Positions 31,695 to 41,812 are shown, counted from the stretch's first letter. The stretch: 64,000 nucleotides of DNA from Planctomycetota bacterium (GCA_019636245.1 JAHBXX010000009.1:62001-126000); one strand, 5' to 3'. Program-made: numbers and translations. The notes: generated from the letters alone by a model not told the origin.

Positions 31695-33227
31695 TCAGCC
31701 GCCGGCGCCGGTCAGCCGCCAGACGACGCCGAACGGCTCGCGCCGCACGACCTCGGCGTGGGCGGCCAGCCAGGCCTGCGTCGCCGCCGGCGTACCCCCA
31801 GGCACCAGATCGACGACGATGCGCGCCCCGCGGGCCTGCAGATCGGCCAGCGTCGCCACATCGAAACCGTCCGCCGGCAGCACCCAGCCTCGCCGCCGGG
31901 CGTGGTAGAGGAACCGCGGATCCTCGTAGTTGTTGCGGCGCGCCCAGGCGGTGTCGCGGCGCGGCTTGTCGGCGCGCACGACGGTCAGGTCGGCCGGCGC
32001 CGAGGCGGCACGCACCGCGGCGGCGAGGTCGAGCAGCGGTGTCGCGCTGCACACCTCGCACTTGCGCCGCTCGCCCGCGACCTGCCACGTCGCGTGCGCG
32101 GCGACGGCCACCAGCAGCAGCGCCCACAGCCAGCGCGGCGCGCGCGCCGGCCAGGCCCGGGCGGCGCACCACGCGCCCGCCACCGCCGCGAAGGCGTGGT
32201 ACTGGGGCCCCATGCCGTGGTGGTAGCTGTAGCGCAGCGTCGCCAGCAGACCGACACCGACCACGCCGAGCAGCGCCGCGTCGGCGCGGTCGAGCCGCCG
32301 CTGCACGACGAGCGCGAACAGGCCGAGCAGACCGAACGCGGACAGCCCGTAGTAGAGCGTCGTGCGCGCCAGCTGCGCGTGGAGGCGCGGCGTCAGCAGG
32401 TGCTCGACGGCGGGGAACTTGGTGTCGCCCGCGGCCGTGACCCCGAACGTCAGCCCGGTCTCGGCCTCCAGGCCATGGGCGTGCACCAGCCACGCGGCGA
32501 CGACCGCCGGCACCAGCAGCAGCGCCAGCCACAGCCGCGGCTCCCGCGCCCGGCGCGGCGCCAGCAGCAGCGTCCACAGCAGCATCAGCAGCCCGAGTTG
32601 CAGCGTCGTCGGCTTCTGCAACGCGCCCAGCGCCACGGCGGCCGCGCCCAGACCGAGCGACCAGCCGCTGCCGATGCCCAGGTAGCGCACGAACGCCACC
32701 AGCCCGGCCAGCCCGAGCGCCACGCTGGCGGCGTCGGGCATCACGCGTGCGCCGAGCAGCACCGCCTGGCCGCCGCCCAGGAACACCAGGCCGCCCACGA
32801 GGGCGGGGCCGGGGCCGGCGCGCTGCTCCAGCAGGCGGTGCAGCGCCAGGGCCGCGCCCAGCACCGCGAGCAGCGACAGCAGCCGCCCCGGCCACTCGAC
32901 GTCGCCGCAGACCGCCAGCAGCGAGGCGATCGCCAGCTGGTAGAACGGGAACTCGCACTCGACCGCGCCATCGGTGTCGCCGCGCCAGTCGATGCGCGGC
33001 CGCAGCGGATCGAAGCCGTCCTGCAGGAAGTTGCGGGCGATCGCCTGCGTGTCGCACTCGCGCCACGAGTAGCCGATGCCGTGCGGCACGACGAGGAACC
33101 ACAGCGCCACCGCGTACAGGCCGAGCGCGAGCAGGAACCAGCGGCGGCCGCGGCGGACCGCGGCGGTGGCCACCGGCGGCGGCACGAGCCACGCGGGCGG
33201 ATTCGACGGATCGGGCTCGGCAGGCAT
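31695..33227 (-). CDS. GT-C membrane glycosyltransferase (GT39-like)
   Basis: 510 residues, about ten membrane spans. The first loop has [15 protein letters not shown] with the acidic residues expected for a GT-C catalytic site, and [15 protein letters not shown]. The C-terminal ~120 residues form a soluble extracytoplasmic domain with CEVC. It would transfer sugars from a polyprenyl donor to an envelope acceptor. The start is ATG at 33227. No ribosome site is seen, but CATAAT lies 15 bases upstream. It is the first of three large GT-C genes in alternating orientation (31695-37171). Confidence 0.8.
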   Translation of the reverse strand: MPAEPDPSNPPAWLVPPPVATAAVRRGRRWFLLALGLYAVALWFLVVPHGIGYSWRECDTQAIARNFLQDGFDPLRPRIDWRGDTDGAVECEFPFYQLAIASLLAVCGDVEWPGRLLSLLAVLGAALALHRLLEQRAGPGPALVGGLVFLGGGQAVLLGARVMPDAASVALGLAGLVAFVRYLGIGSGWSLGLGAAAVALGALQKPTTLQLGLLMLLWTLLLAPRRAREPRLWLALLLVPAVVAAWLVHAHGLEAETGLTFGVTAAGDTKFPAVEHLLTPRLHAQLARTTLYYGLSAFGLLGLFALVVQRRLDRADAALLGVVGVGLLATLRYSYHHGMGPQYHAFAAVAGAWCAARAWPARAPRWLWALLLVAVAAHATWQVAGERRKCEVCSATPLLDLAAAVRAASAPADLTVVRADKPRRDTAWARRNNYEDPRFLYHARRRGWVLPADGFDVATLADLQARGARIVVDLVPGGTPAATQAWLAAHAEVVRREPFGVVWRLTGAGG

Positions 33228-33242
33228 GGCGGCGCACGCGGC

Positions 33243-33248
33243 ATTATG
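33243..33248 (-). promoter_or_regulatory. Putative -10 element (CATAAT) of the GT-C gene at 31695-33227
   Basis: CATAAT on the minus strand, five of six to TATAAT, ends 15 bases before the start codon; no Shine-Dalgarno sequence lies between. In otherwise very GC-rich DNA this is the only AT-rich hexamer nearby. Confidence 0.4.
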
Positions 33249-33441
33249 GTGGCGACGTCCGCTTGCGGGATGGCCCCCCGGGACCGGACCCGGCGGCGGC
33301 CGGCGTGCCGCGGACCGGTCGCGGCCTTCCCATCGGCGCCTGCGCGCCCGGCGGCCCGCCAGAGGGAACTTGCCGCCCCGCCGCCGGACCTCGACACTGC
33401 GCGCGCATGCTGCGCCGGGCCGCGTCCGACCCCCCACCACG

Positions 33442-35328
33442 ATGAGGCGCGCCCGCCCCGCCCTGCTGTTCGCCGCCGCCGCCGCCGTGCTGGCCCTGGC
33501 GGTGTGGCGCGACGCCTGGCCGTGGATCGCCGACGACACGTTCATCTCGCTGCGCTACGCCGACAACCTGGTGCGCGGCCACGGACTGTGCTGGAACCCG
33601 GGGGAACGCGTCGAGGGCTACTCGAACCTGCTGTGGGTGCTGCTGACCGCGGCGCTGGCGTGGTGCGGCTGCGACCTCGTCACCGCGGCACGCGGGCTGG
33701 CGGTGGCGGCGACCGCGGCGACGTTGGCCGTGCTGGCCTGGTCGCGGCTGCTGCCGCCGCGGCTGCCCGCGCGCCTGGCGCTGCTGGTGCTCGCGGCGCA
33801 GGCGTCGCTGGCGGTGTGGGCGATCGGCGGGCTCGAGGCGCCGCTGGCGATGCTGCTGGTCGCGCTGGCGATGCTCGGGCTGCAACGAGCGCTCGCCGCC
33901 GAGCCGCCGGCGCCGCGCTGGGCGGCGTTCGCCGGCGTGGCGTTGGCCCTGCTGGCGTGGACGCGGCCCGATGGACCGCTGTGGGCGGTGGTCGCGGCGG
34001 CCGTCGTCGGCTGGCGACGCCGACCGCAGCGGGCGCGGCTGCTCGCCGCAGTGCTGCTGCCGCCCGCCGCCGCGGTGGCGGCGCAGCTCGCCTTCCGGCT
34101 GGCCTACTACGGCGACTGGGTGCCGAACACGGCGCACGCGAAGGTCTCGCCGCTGCTGGTCTGCCTGACCAGCGGCTGGCACTACCTGCTGTCGGCCGGG
34201 CTGTCGCTGCGGTCGCTGCTGGCCCCGGCCCTGCTCGGCGCGGCGCTCGGCTGGCGCCGCTCGGAGGCTCGGCCGGTGCTGGCCTTCGCCGCGCTGGGCG
34301 CCGCGGCCTGGTCGCTCTACCTGCTGCGCGTCGGCGGCGACATCTTCCCGCGCAACCGGTTCGTGGTGATCGCCTTCGCACCGCTGTGCGTGCTGGCCGC
34401 GCACGGGCTGGAGGCCCTGGCGGCGCGCGGGCGAACGGGCGGCTGGGCGGCGTGGGCGCTGGCGTTGGCGTGCCTCGGGCTCGCGCGCCTCGACGCCGAA
34501 CGGCCCGGCGACGACCTGCGCCAGCAGCTGTCGCGGTGGGAGTGGCAGGCCGCGGCGATCGGCGACTGGCTCGGCCAGACCTTCGCCGCGCAGCAGCCGC
34601 TGGTCGCCGTCGATGCCGCCGGCGCGGTGCCGTTCGCGAGCCGGCTGCCGAGCCTCGACATGCTCGGCCTCAACGACCGCACGATCGCCACCACGCCGCT
34701 GGCGCCAACGCGCACGTTCATCGTCGGCCACAGCCGCGGCAACGGCGCCTACGTGCTGGCGCGCCGACCCGATCTCGTGCTGTTCAACATCCCCGGCGTC
34801 GCGCCGATCCCGAACTGGCAGAGCGGCGTCGAGATGGTCGCCGAGCCGGCGTTCTTCCGCGACTACCGGCTGGTGTCGTTCGAGACCGGCGCGCGGCGGC
34901 TCGGCGACGGCACGACCGCGAACGTGCCGCTGACGGCGTGGATCCGGCTCGACGGCCGCCTCGGCGTCGCGCCGCACGAACGCCGGCTCGTGGTCCCCGG
35001 CCATCTGCTCGGCAGCTGGCGGCAGGCCTTCCCGCTGGTCGACCCGCAACCCGGCGAACGCTGGCTGCTGCACGGCGGCGTCGTCGCCGTGCACGACGCG
35101 GCGGCCGCCGGCTGCGTCGGCGAGGTGCGACGGCCGGGCGCGCATCGGCTCGGCGGCCTGCCGCTGCCGGGTGGTGCCTGGCGCGCGACGACGGCAAGCG
35201 CCCCGGCTGGCGTCGCCGCGCGGCTCGAGGCCGCCGCCGACGGCCGCCACGACCTGGTGCTCGACGTGCCCGCCGCGACGCCGCTGCCGTTCCGCCTGCG
35301 CGAGGTCGTGCTCGAACGCGTCGACTGA
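33442..35328 (+). CDS. GT-C membrane glycosyltransferase with C-terminal soluble domain
   Basis: 628 residues. An N-terminal span is followed by the loop [17 protein letters not shown] and [15 protein letters not shown]. The double Asp and the GExVEGYxNxLW pattern mark a known family of bacterial GT-C enzymes related to arabinosyl/mannosyl transferases. About ten spans lead to an extracytoplasmic C-terminal domain of ~200 residues ([23 protein letters not shown]). Polyprenyl-phosphate-sugar-dependent modification of an envelope polymer is inferred. The last ~110 residues are beta-rich and look like an added domain. Ends ten bases from the convergent next gene. Confidence 0.82.
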   Translation: MRRARPALLFAAAAAVLALAVWRDAWPWIADDTFISLRYADNLVRGHGLCWNPGERVEGYSNLLWVLLTAALAWCGCDLVTAARGLAVAATAATLAVLAWSRLLPPRLPARLALLVLAAQASLAVWAIGGLEAPLAMLLVALAMLGLQRALAAEPPAPRWAAFAGVALALLAWTRPDGPLWAVVAAAVVGWRRRPQRARLLAAVLLPPAAAVAAQLAFRLAYYGDWVPNTAHAKVSPLLVCLTSGWHYLLSAGLSLRSLLAPALLGAALGWRRSEARPVLAFAALGAAAWSLYLLRVGGDIFPRNRFVVIAFAPLCVLAAHGLEALAARGRTGGWAAWALALACLGLARLDAERPGDDLRQQLSRWEWQAAAIGDWLGQTFAAQQPLVAVDAAGAVPFASRLPSLDMLGLNDRTIATTPLAPTRTFIVGHSRGNGAYVLARRPDLVLFNIPGVAPIPNWQSGVEMVAEPAFFRDYRLVSFETGARRLGDGTTANVPLTAWIRLDGRLGVAPHERRLVVPGHLLGSWRQAFPLVDPQPGERWLLHGGVVAVHDAAAAGCVGEVRRPGAHRLGGLPLPGGAWRATTASAPAGVAARLEAAADGRHDLVLDVPAATPLPFRLREVVLERVD

Positions 35329-35338
35329 GCGACCCGCG

Positions 35339-37171
35339 TCAGCGCCCCGGCCGCGCCGCCGGCACGGTGGCGCCGAGCGGCAGTTCGTGCCGCGCGTCGC
35401 CGGCGCGCAGCACGAGCCGCACGTCGACGGGCACGCCGGGCTCGAGGTCCGCGGGCAGGGGCAGCCACAGCTGCACCGGCCGCCGACCGGGCTCGACCCG
35501 CATCGCCGTCCCCGACCACTGCCGGGCACCCAGCGCCGCCGTTGCCTGCAGCTCGAGCGGCGCGTCGGCGGCCACCAGCAGCTGCACCGGCACGCGCGTG
35601 CCGGCGAACGGCCGCCAGCGCGGCAGCCAGGCGTAGGCGACGTCGAGGCCAGGGGCCACGGTCCGCGGCCAGCGCGTGTCGAGCGCGAACGGCACCAGCG
35701 CGCCGTCGTCCCACTGCACGACGTAGGTGTTCGCCAGCGCCTCGCCTGCCGCCGCGGCCGCCGCCAGCTCCCCCAGGACGGCCGGCCATTCCTGGGTGCT
35801 CGACACCCTGCCGCGCAGGTTGGTGCCCTCGGGCGCGAACGCCTGCATGAACTGGAACTCGGTGAAGCCGTTCAGCAGCGCGAAGGCGCCCTCGTGCACA
35901 CCGGGCGCCTGCAGCACGCGGATCGGCTGCTGCGTGGTGCGCGCGACCGCGACGATGCCGGCCTCCATCTGGCGGTAGACCGCGGCCGCCCCGAGCCACG
36001 ACTGCCGGTTGCCGTCGAGCACGGCCGCGTGCACGAACACCAGCGCCGCGAGCAGGACGCCGCGGGCGGCCGTCGGCAGGGCCGCGAGGCCGAGGCCGCC
36101 GAGCACGGCCAGCCCGAGCACCGGTTCGTAGCTGTAGCGCGCGTTCTCGAGCGTCGCCGGATCCATGGTCTCGAGGCCGATGCCGGCCAGGTAGCCGCCG
36201 GCGAGCAGCATCGCGCCGGGCAGCGCCGCGCGCCGCGCCGCCGCGTGCCGCAGCGCCAGCACCGCGGCCCCGAGCAGTCCGCCGTGCAGCAGCCACAGCA
36301 CCGGCGACCACAGCGGCGCCGTGTAGCCGCGGTGCCGCGGCGCCAGCAGCAGTTCGAGCCAGTCGGCGCAGGCGGTCAGGCCCACCCGCGACGCCTGCCA
36401 GCCGTAGTGCGTGCCGGAGCCCCAGGTGCCGAGCAGGTGGGCGCGCCACGCCAGCCACGCCAGGACCCCGAGCAGCAGGGGAGCGAACGCCGCCAGCGCC
36501 TGGCGCAAACGGGCGGCCCGCGTCGGCTGCGGCGCGGCGCGCAGCCACGCCAGGCCGGCGGCGAGCGGCAGCATCAGCACCGCCGACTCCTTCGCGCCGA
36601 CCGACGCCACGCCGACGGCCGTCGCCGCGGCGAGCCACGCGCCGCGGCGCGCACCGCGGGCGGTGAGGCCGCAGTCGAACAGCAGCAGCGCGCTGCTGAA
36701 CAGGAACGTCGACGAGACGTTCGTGCGCGCCGCGATCCAGTGGGTCGCCTCGCTGTGCGACGGCCAGCCGGCGAACAGCAGCGCACACGCGAGTCCCGCC
36801 GCCGTCGAACCGCTCAGCCGGCGCACCAGTACCGACCAGACCAGCGCCGTGCCGCAGTGCAGCACCGAATTGGTCACGTGGTAGCCGAACGGTTCGACGC
36901 CGAACCAGGGCTGCTCGAGCCAGAACAGCAGGTCGACGAACGGCCGGTAGAGCGCCGTCGCCGATCCCGGCGGCGGCGGCTCGGGCGCGAACATGCTGGC
37001 GAACGACCATACGCCCCGGTGGCGCAGCACGGCGGCGCCGACCATGTGGCGGTCGTCCGACAGGAGGCCGACCTGCGTCCACGCGGCGACGGCGCGCGAG
37101 AGGTGCACGGCGACCACCAGCAGCAGCGTGACCAGCGAGTGCACGCGGGCGCACTCTACGCCGGCCCGCAT
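35339..37171 (-). CDS. GT-C (TMTC-like) membrane protein
   Basis: 610 residues with about ten spans. The sequence LYRPFVDLLFW, FGYHVTNSVLHCG and GWPSHSEATHWIAARTN follows the pattern of TMTC-type O-mannosyl-transferase-like proteins (RPl...lfG..p..fHltNlllH and HPvhsEaV.wi.gR). The ~200-residue C-terminal extracytoplasmic domain is beta-rich. Unlike eukaryotic TMTC proteins it has no TPR repeats. It would glycosylate exported proteins or other acceptors. It is divergent from the HtrA-like gene at 37232 and convergent with the GT-C gene before it. Confidence 0.75.
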   Translation of the reverse strand: MRAGVECARVHSLVTLLLVVAVHLSRAVAAWTQVGLLSDDRHMVGAAVLRHRGVWSFASMFAPEPPPPGSATALYRPFVDLLFWLEQPWFGVEPFGYHVTNSVLHCGTALVWSVLVRRLSGSTAAGLACALLFAGWPSHSEATHWIAARTNVSSTFLFSSALLLFDCGLTARGARRGAWLAAATAVGVASVGAKESAVLMLPLAAGLAWLRAAPQPTRAARLRQALAAFAPLLLGVLAWLAWRAHLLGTWGSGTHYGWQASRVGLTACADWLELLLAPRHRGYTAPLWSPVLWLLHGGLLGAAVLALRHAAARRAALPGAMLLAGGYLAGIGLETMDPATLENARYSYEPVLGLAVLGGLGLAALPTAARGVLLAALVFVHAAVLDGNRQSWLGAAAVYRQMEAGIVAVARTTQQPIRVLQAPGVHEGAFALLNGFTEFQFMQAFAPEGTNLRGRVSSTQEWPAVLGELAAAAAAGEALANTYVVQWDDGALVPFALDTRWPRTVAPGLDVAYAWLPRWRPFAGTRVPVQLLVAADAPLELQATAALGARQWSGTAMRVEPGRRPVQLWLPLPADLEPGVPVDVRLVLRAGDARHELPLGATVPAARPGR

Positions 37172-37231
37172 GGCCCGCAACGCCGACCGCGCCCCTTCCG
37201 CCGGGAGCCGGCGCGGCCTAGAGCCCCCGGC

Positions 37232-38158
37232 ATGAGCCTCCTGCGCCACCTGTCGGACGAGATCGCCGCCGTCGTGCAGCAGGTGCGGCCGGCCGTGCTG
37301 CACCTGCGCACGCTGGGCCGCGGCCGCGGCGGCACGGGCTCGGCGTTCCTGTGCGGCGAGCCCGGTCTCGCGCTGACGAACTGCCACGTGGTGCACGAGG
37401 CGCTCGCCGTCGAGGCGACGTTCCACGACGGCCGCAGCGCGGTCGTCGACGTGCTCGGCACCGACCCGGCGACCGATCTGGCGCTGCTGCGCGTGCCCGA
37501 TCCGCCGGCGGCGCCGCTGGCGCTGCTGGACTCTGCGGCGCTGCGCGTCGGCGACTTCGCGCTCGCCGTCGGTTGCCCGCACGGGCTGTCGCACTCGGTG
37601 ACCGCCGGCATCATCAGCGGCCTCGGCCGGGCGCTGCCGGGACCCGGCGGCCAGACGATCGAGGACGTCATCCAGACCGACGCGCCGCTGAACCCCGGCA
37701 ACTCCGGTGGACCGCTGCTCGACACGGCCGGCCAGGTGGTCGGCATCGCCACGGCGATCGTGCCGATGGCGCAAGGCCTGTGCTTCGCCGTGCCGGCGAC
37801 GACGGCCGCGGTGGTGCTGCCCGAGCTGCGCGACCACGGCCGCGTCGTGCGCGGCTGGCTCGGCGTCGCCGTGCAGGGCGTCGAACTGGCGCCGACGATC
37901 GCCCACCGCCTCGGCCTGCCGTCGCCGCGCGCGCTCGCGGTCGCGGCGGTCACGCCCGGTTCGCCGGCGGCGCAGGCCGGCGTGCAGCCGGGCGATCTGC
38001 TGGTGTCGCTCGACGACCGCACGATCCGCGGCGTCGGCGATCTGATGGCGGGGCTGCCACGGGCCCGGATCGGCACCGAGCTGGTGCTGCGGCTGCTGCG
38101 GCACAACGAGATCCTGCGCACCACGGTCACGCCGGCGCGGGCGCCGGCCGCCGCCTGA
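37232..38158 (+). CDS. HtrA/DegP-like trypsin-fold protease with PDZ domain, no signal peptide
   Basis: 308 residues. The catalytic triad is intact: H52 in TNCHVVHE, D82 in DPATDLALLRV and S158 in GNSGGPLL. A C-terminal PDZ domain covers about residues 205-300 (GSPAAQAGVQPGDLLVSLD). Family members degrade or refold damaged proteins. DegP-type proteins normally carry a signal peptide or membrane anchor; this one starts directly with SLLRHLSDEIAAVV, so it seems cytoplasmic. The short catalytic domain lacks the long LA loop of DegP. A CCTAGAGC element lies shortly upstream of the start; no ribosome site is seen. Confidence 0.88.
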   Translation: MSLLRHLSDEIAAVVQQVRPAVLHLRTLGRGRGGTGSAFLCGEPGLALTNCHVVHEALAVEATFHDGRSAVVDVLGTDPATDLALLRVPDPPAAPLALLDSAALRVGDFALAVGCPHGLSHSVTAGIISGLGRALPGPGGQTIEDVIQTDAPLNPGNSGGPLLDTAGQVVGIATAIVPMAQGLCFAVPATTAAVVLPELRDHGRVVRGWLGVAVQGVELAPTIAHRLGLPSPRALAVAAVTPGSPAAQAGVQPGDLLVSLDDRTIRGVGDLMAGLPRARIGTELVLRLLRHNEILRTTVTPARAPAAA

Positions 38159-38225
38159 GCGGCCGCGGCGGCGAGTCGCTCGACCCGGGAGTGGAACGGC
38201 GGTGCCGGACGTCGAGGCGCCCTGT

Positions 38226-38231
38226 TACCCT
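38226..38231 (+). promoter_or_regulatory. Putative -10 element (TACCCT) of the redoxin gene
   Basis: TACCCT in GTTACCCT ends 21 bases before the ATG at 38253, with a GAGGAG ribosome site in between, so this message would have a short leader. Confidence 0.35.
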
Positions 38232-38252
38232 TCCCCCTTTCGAGGAGACCCC

Positions 38253-38963
38253 ATGAACGCACTGTCCAAGCTCTGCCTGTTGTCCGCCCTGTCGCTGCCG
38301 GTGTTCGCCCAGGACCCGCCGCAGCCGCCCGCCCCGAAGGAGAAGGAGAAGGCCGAAGCGCCGAAGGTGCTGCAGCTCGGCCAGCGCGTGAACGGCGACA
38401 CCACGCTGTTCGACCTCGACGGCAAGCCGCAGAAGGCCCACGATCTGCTCGGCACCATCACCGTCGTCAACTTCTACTCGATCCAGTGCCCGATCCAGCG
38501 CGACTGGGACCGGCGCCTCGCCGACATCCAGAAGGAGTTCGAGTCGAAGGGCGTGACGTTCCTGCACATCGACAGCAACGTCACCGAGATCGGCGAGGAG
38601 CCGCCGAAGGTCGAGGGCGACGCGAAGCCGTACGCCAAGGTGCGCGAGCACCTGAAGGCGCAGGACCTGCCGTTCCGCGTGCTGGCCGACCACGGCAACA
38701 AGGTCGCCGACCTGTTCGATGCCAAGACGACGCCGCACATCTACGTGTTCGGCAAGAACGGCAAGCTGGTCTACAAGGGCCTGGTCGACGACGACCAGAA
38801 GGACCGCAACGCCGAGGGCCGCAACAACTACCTGCGCGACGTGCTCGGCAAGCTGCTGGCCGACGAGAAGGTCGAGCCGTTCGCGACCAAGGAGCAGGGC
38901 TGCACGATCAAGCGGGTCGGCAAGGGCCAGGGTCGCGGCCGCGGCAAGGACCAGGGTGACTGA
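38253..38963 (+). CDS. Exported redoxin-domain (peroxiredoxin/thioredoxin-like) protein
   Basis: 236 residues; GAGGAG precedes the ATG. A signal peptide (PVFAQ), a charged Pro/Lys linker and a redoxin domain at about residues 45-205 follow. The active site is YSIQCPIQRDW: a single cysteine in a C-P-x-x context, as in the DUF-type redoxins with SxxCP, with a cis-proline in KTTPHIYVF. A second cysteine lies near the C-terminus (EQGCTIKR). It probably reduces peroxides or disulfides in the periplasm. The Arg/Gly/Lys-rich tail resembles that of the tandem thioredoxin. Its end overlaps the TlpA-like gene by eight bases. Confidence 0.85.
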   Translation: MNALSKLCLLSALSLPVFAQDPPQPPAPKEKEKAEAPKVLQLGQRVNGDTTLFDLDGKPQKAHDLLGTITVVNFYSIQCPIQRDWDRRLADIQKEFESKGVTFLHIDSNVTEIGEEPPKVEGDAKPYAKVREHLKAQDLPFRVLADHGNKVADLFDAKTTPHIYVFGKNGKLVYKGLVDDDQKDRNAEGRNNYLRDVLGKLLADEKVEPFATKEQGCTIKRVGKGQGRGRGKDQGD

Positions 38964-39477
38964 GCGCCGCCGGCCGGCGGCGCGGGCCGTGGCGCTGGCG
39001 CTGCTCGTCGGCGCCGGCTGCAGCGCCGACCGGCCGCCGTCGATCGAGGCGCGCGACGCCGCCGGCGTCGTGCAGTGGCTCGCGGCCCAGCGCGGCAAGC
39101 CGGTCCTGGCCAACTTCTGGGCCACCTGGTGCGGCCCCTGCCTCGCCGAACTGCCCGACCTGCTGGCCGGCACGCGGTCCTTCCGCGACCGCGGCGGCGT
39201 CGTGGTCGCGATCGCGCTCGAACAGCTAGGCGCCGACCTCAGCGCGGCCGAGGCGCTCGATCGGGCCGGCCGCAAGGCGCTCGAGCTCGGCCTCGACGTG
39301 CCGGTGCTGGTGTGCACCGACGACGACATGAACACGATCAGGCGCGCGCTCGGCGTCGAGCTCGGCGGCCTGCCGCAGACGCTGACCTACGACCGCGGCG
39401 GCCGACTGGTCGCGCAGCACGAGGGCATGGCCACGGCCGGGGAGTTCGCCGCGCTGGCGGCCGCCGCCGAGCGCTGA
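38956..39477 (+). CDS. TlpA-like thioredoxin lipoprotein
   Basis: 173 residues from GTG at 38956, overlapping the redoxin gene. A hydrophobic N-terminus ends in a lipobox-like VGAGCS, so it should be lipid-anchored. The thioredoxin fold carries NFWATWCGPC with the classic WCGPC site and a cis-proline region GGLPQTL. TlpA/ResA-type proteins keep periplasmic cysteines reduced for cytochrome c and copper-site maturation. The convergent gene 19 bases away is DsbD-like, which would supply electrons to such proteins, so a shared thiol pathway is a reasonable inference. Confidence 0.88.
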   Translation: MTERRRPAARAVALALLVGAGCSADRPPSIEARDAAGVVQWLAAQRGKPVLANFWATWCGPCLAELPDLLAGTRSFRDRGGVVVAIALEQLGADLSAAEALDRAGRKALELGLDVPVLVCTDDDMNTIRRALGVELGGLPQTLTYDRGGRLVAQHEGMATAGEFAALAAAAER

Positions 39478-39495
39478 CGGTCGCGGTGCCCGGCC

Positions 39496-41796
39496 TCAAC
39501 GGCCGGCGCTGGCCAGCGCGCGGCGCAGGAAGTCCTCGTAGCCGCCGAGCCACGCGCCCGGGCCGCCGGACAGCACGTGCTGCCCCAGCGCCTTGCCGGT
39601 GCGCGGGTCGACCGCGGCGTACGACGGCGTCGGCGCGATCTCGCCGACGAGATCGCGGCGCAGCTGCGCGTGCCGTTCCCACTTGTCCGGTGCAATGACG
39701 GCCGGGTTGTCCATGTGCAGGCGGGCCTCGACGAAGTGGCGCGCCAGCAGCGGCGCGATCGCCGGATCGGGCAGGATGCCGCGTTCGACCATGCGGCAGT
39801 TGGTGCAGGTGAAGCCGCTGAGGTTGACCAGCACCAGCTTGCCCTGCGCCCGCGCCCTGGCGGCCGCCGCCTCGTAGTCGTCGACGACCACCTCGTGCGC
39901 CGAGACGTCGCGCGCGCCGTAGGCCGGCGCCAGCGCCGTCATCACGAAGTCGAGCGGATAGCCGAGCGCGCCATAGAGGCAGTAGCCGGCGAACACGAGG
40001 CTGCCGAGCCCGCCGGCACGGCGACCGTTGCCGACGGCGCGGCGCGGCAGGAGACCCAGCAGCCAGACGCCGAGGCCGGCGAACAGCACGATCCAGACGC
40101 CGAAGAACACCTCGCGCGGCAGGATGTACAGCTCCTCCACGTACTCGGCGTTGGAGAAGAACTTCAGCGCCGCGGCCAGCTCGATGACGCCGAGGCTCAC
40201 CTTCAGCGTCTGCATCCACTCGCCCGAGCGCGGCAGCGACCGCACGCGGCCGGGCAGCAGGGCGAGGAACACGAACGGCGTCGCCATCGTCAGCCCGAAC
40301 ACCGTCATGCCGAGCGTCGGCCGCAGCGTGTCGCCCGATTGCACCGCCGGCAGCAGCAGCAGCGCCACCACCGGCGCCGTGCAGGTGAACGACGTCACCA
40401 CCAGGGTCGCGCCCATCAGCAGCACGCCGACGAGGCCGCCGACGCTGCGCGTGCGGCCGGCGGCGCCGACCAGGAAGGCGGGCGGCTGCAGGTCGATCAC
40501 GCCGACCAGAGACAGGCCGAACAGCACGAAGGCGGCGCCGATGACCAGGTTCGTCGACCAGTGGGCGGCGAACGGCACGAGGTAGCCGCCGAGCACCCCG
40601 GCGAGCGCGCCGATCAGGCCGAACATCACCACGATGCCGGCGCCGTAGGCGAGCGCCAGCGGCAGCACGCGGCCGCCGCGTGCGTCGGCCTGCTTGGTGA
40701 AGAAGCTGAAGGTGATCGGGATCATCGGGTAGGTGCACGGCATCACCAGGGCGAACAGGCCGCCGCCGATGCACGCCAGCAGCAGCGCCCACAGCGACCC
40801 CGCGAGCGGCGAGCCGCCGGCCGGCGGGATCTCGTCGACGGCGGGCGCAGCCGGGGCCCGGGGCGAACCGGGCTCGATCTCGATCGCCGCGGCGAAGCCG
40901 ATGGCCGCCGGCAGTTCGCAGGAGTTCTCGTCGCAGAGCTGGTAGTCGAGCACGCCGCGCAGCTCGACCCGGCCGGGCGCCGTGCCCGCCGGCACGAGCA
41001 GCGGCTGGCGGACCTCGAAGCGCTGCGGCAACGGATAGCTGTCGACGCCGAAGACCTGCTTGCGTTCGCCGGGCGGCACCACCGCCGGTCCCGCCACTTC
41101 CAGGCCGCCCAGCTGCAGCTTCGCCGGATCGACCGCCACCGGCAGGTTCGTGGTCTCCTTGGTGCCGTAGGCGTGGTAGCGGTCGTCCACGAGCACGTCG
41201 AGCACGAGCACGAGTGCCTCGCCGGCGCGGGCGACCGACGGCTGGAGGCGCGCGGCGACGGCCAGCTTCTGTTCCGGTTCGAGCCGCAAACCCGGCGCCA
41301 GGGCGGGTTCCGCGGCGGCGCCTTCCACCTGCAGCGTCGCGGTGAACGTCGCCTTGGCCGGCGGCAGGCAGCTGTTGGCGTCGCAGAGCTGGTAGTCGAG
41401 CGCGCCCTGCACCGTCACGCCGCCGCCCGCCATGCCGGCGGGCACGCGCAGCGGCTGCCGGACCACGAACTCGTTCGGCAGCGGGAACGTCTCGACGCCG
41501 AACACCGTCTTCGGCTCGCCGGGCGGCACGACGGCCGGGCCGGCCAGTTCGAGGCCGGCGAGCTGCAGCCGCGTCGGCTTCAGGGCCACGGGCACGTTGG
41601 TGCCCTCGCGGGCGCCGTAGGCGTGCCAGCCGGGGGCCACCGACGCCGACAGCACCAGCTGCACCGTGTCGCCGGGCTTCGCCTGGGCCGGCGCGAACGC
41701 CGCCGTCAGCGTGAAGCGGCCGTCCTGCGCCAGCAGGGGCGCCGCCAGCGACAGCAGCCAGACCAGACCGGGGAACCAACGGGCGCGTGTGGACAT
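39496..41796 (-). CDS. DsbD-like thiol:disulfide interchange protein with duplicated N-terminal domain
   Basis: 766 residues. After a signal peptide (PLLAQ) come two tandem DsbD-alpha-like domains (about residues 28-155 and 170-300), each with a DYQLCDxNSC cysteine pair. Eight membrane spans follow with the redox cysteines in VMPCTYPMIP and TSFTCTAPV. A C-terminal thioredoxin domain has GFTCTNCR. The protein passes electrons from cytoplasmic thioredoxin across the membrane to periplasmic thiol proteins. E. coli DsbD has one N-terminal domain; here there are two similar ones. No ribosome site precedes the ATG, but TATCAT lies 10 bases upstream. Its partners are probably the adjacent TlpA-like and redoxin proteins. 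Confidence 0.9.
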   Translation of the reverse strand: MSTRARWFPGLVWLLSLAAPLLAQDGRFTLTAAFAPAQAKPGDTVQLVLSASVAPGWHAYGAREGTNVPVALKPTRLQLAGLELAGPAVVPPGEPKTVFGVETFPLPNEFVVRQPLRVPAGMAGGGVTVQGALDYQLCDANSCLPPAKATFTATLQVEGAAAEPALAPGLRLEPEQKLAVAARLQPSVARAGEALVLVLDVLVDDRYHAYGTKETTNLPVAVDPAKLQLGGLEVAGPAVVPPGERKQVFGVDSYPLPQRFEVRQPLLVPAGTAPGRVELRGVLDYQLCDENSCELPAAIGFAAAIEIEPGSPRAPAAPAVDEIPPAGGSPLAGSLWALLLACIGGGLFALVMPCTYPMIPITFSFFTKQADARGGRVLPLALAYGAGIVVMFGLIGALAGVLGGYLVPFAAHWSTNLVIGAAFVLFGLSLVGVIDLQPPAFLVGAAGRTRSVGGLVGVLLMGATLVVTSFTCTAPVVALLLLPAVQSGDTLRPTLGMTVFGLTMATPFVFLALLPGRVRSLPRSGEWMQTLKVSLGVIELAAALKFFSNAEYVEELYILPREVFFGVWIVLFAGLGVWLLGLLPRRAVGNGRRAGGLGSLVFAGYCLYGALGYPLDFVMTALAPAYGARDVSAHEVVVDDYEAAAARARAQGKLVLVNLSGFTCTNCRMVERGILPDPAIAPLLARHFVEARLHMDNPAVIAPDKWERHAQLRRDLVGEIAPTPSYAAVDPRTGKALGQHVLSGGPGAWLGGYEDFLRRALASAGR

Positions 41797-41806
41797 CGGG
41801 GCGGCG

Positions 41807-41812
41807 ATGATA
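41807..41812 (-). promoter_or_regulatory. Putative -10 element (TATCAT) of the DsbD-like gene
   Basis: TATCAT on the minus strand ends 10 bases before the ATG at 41796; no Shine-Dalgarno sequence in between. It is one of a divergent pair with 41861-41866. Confidence 0.4.
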
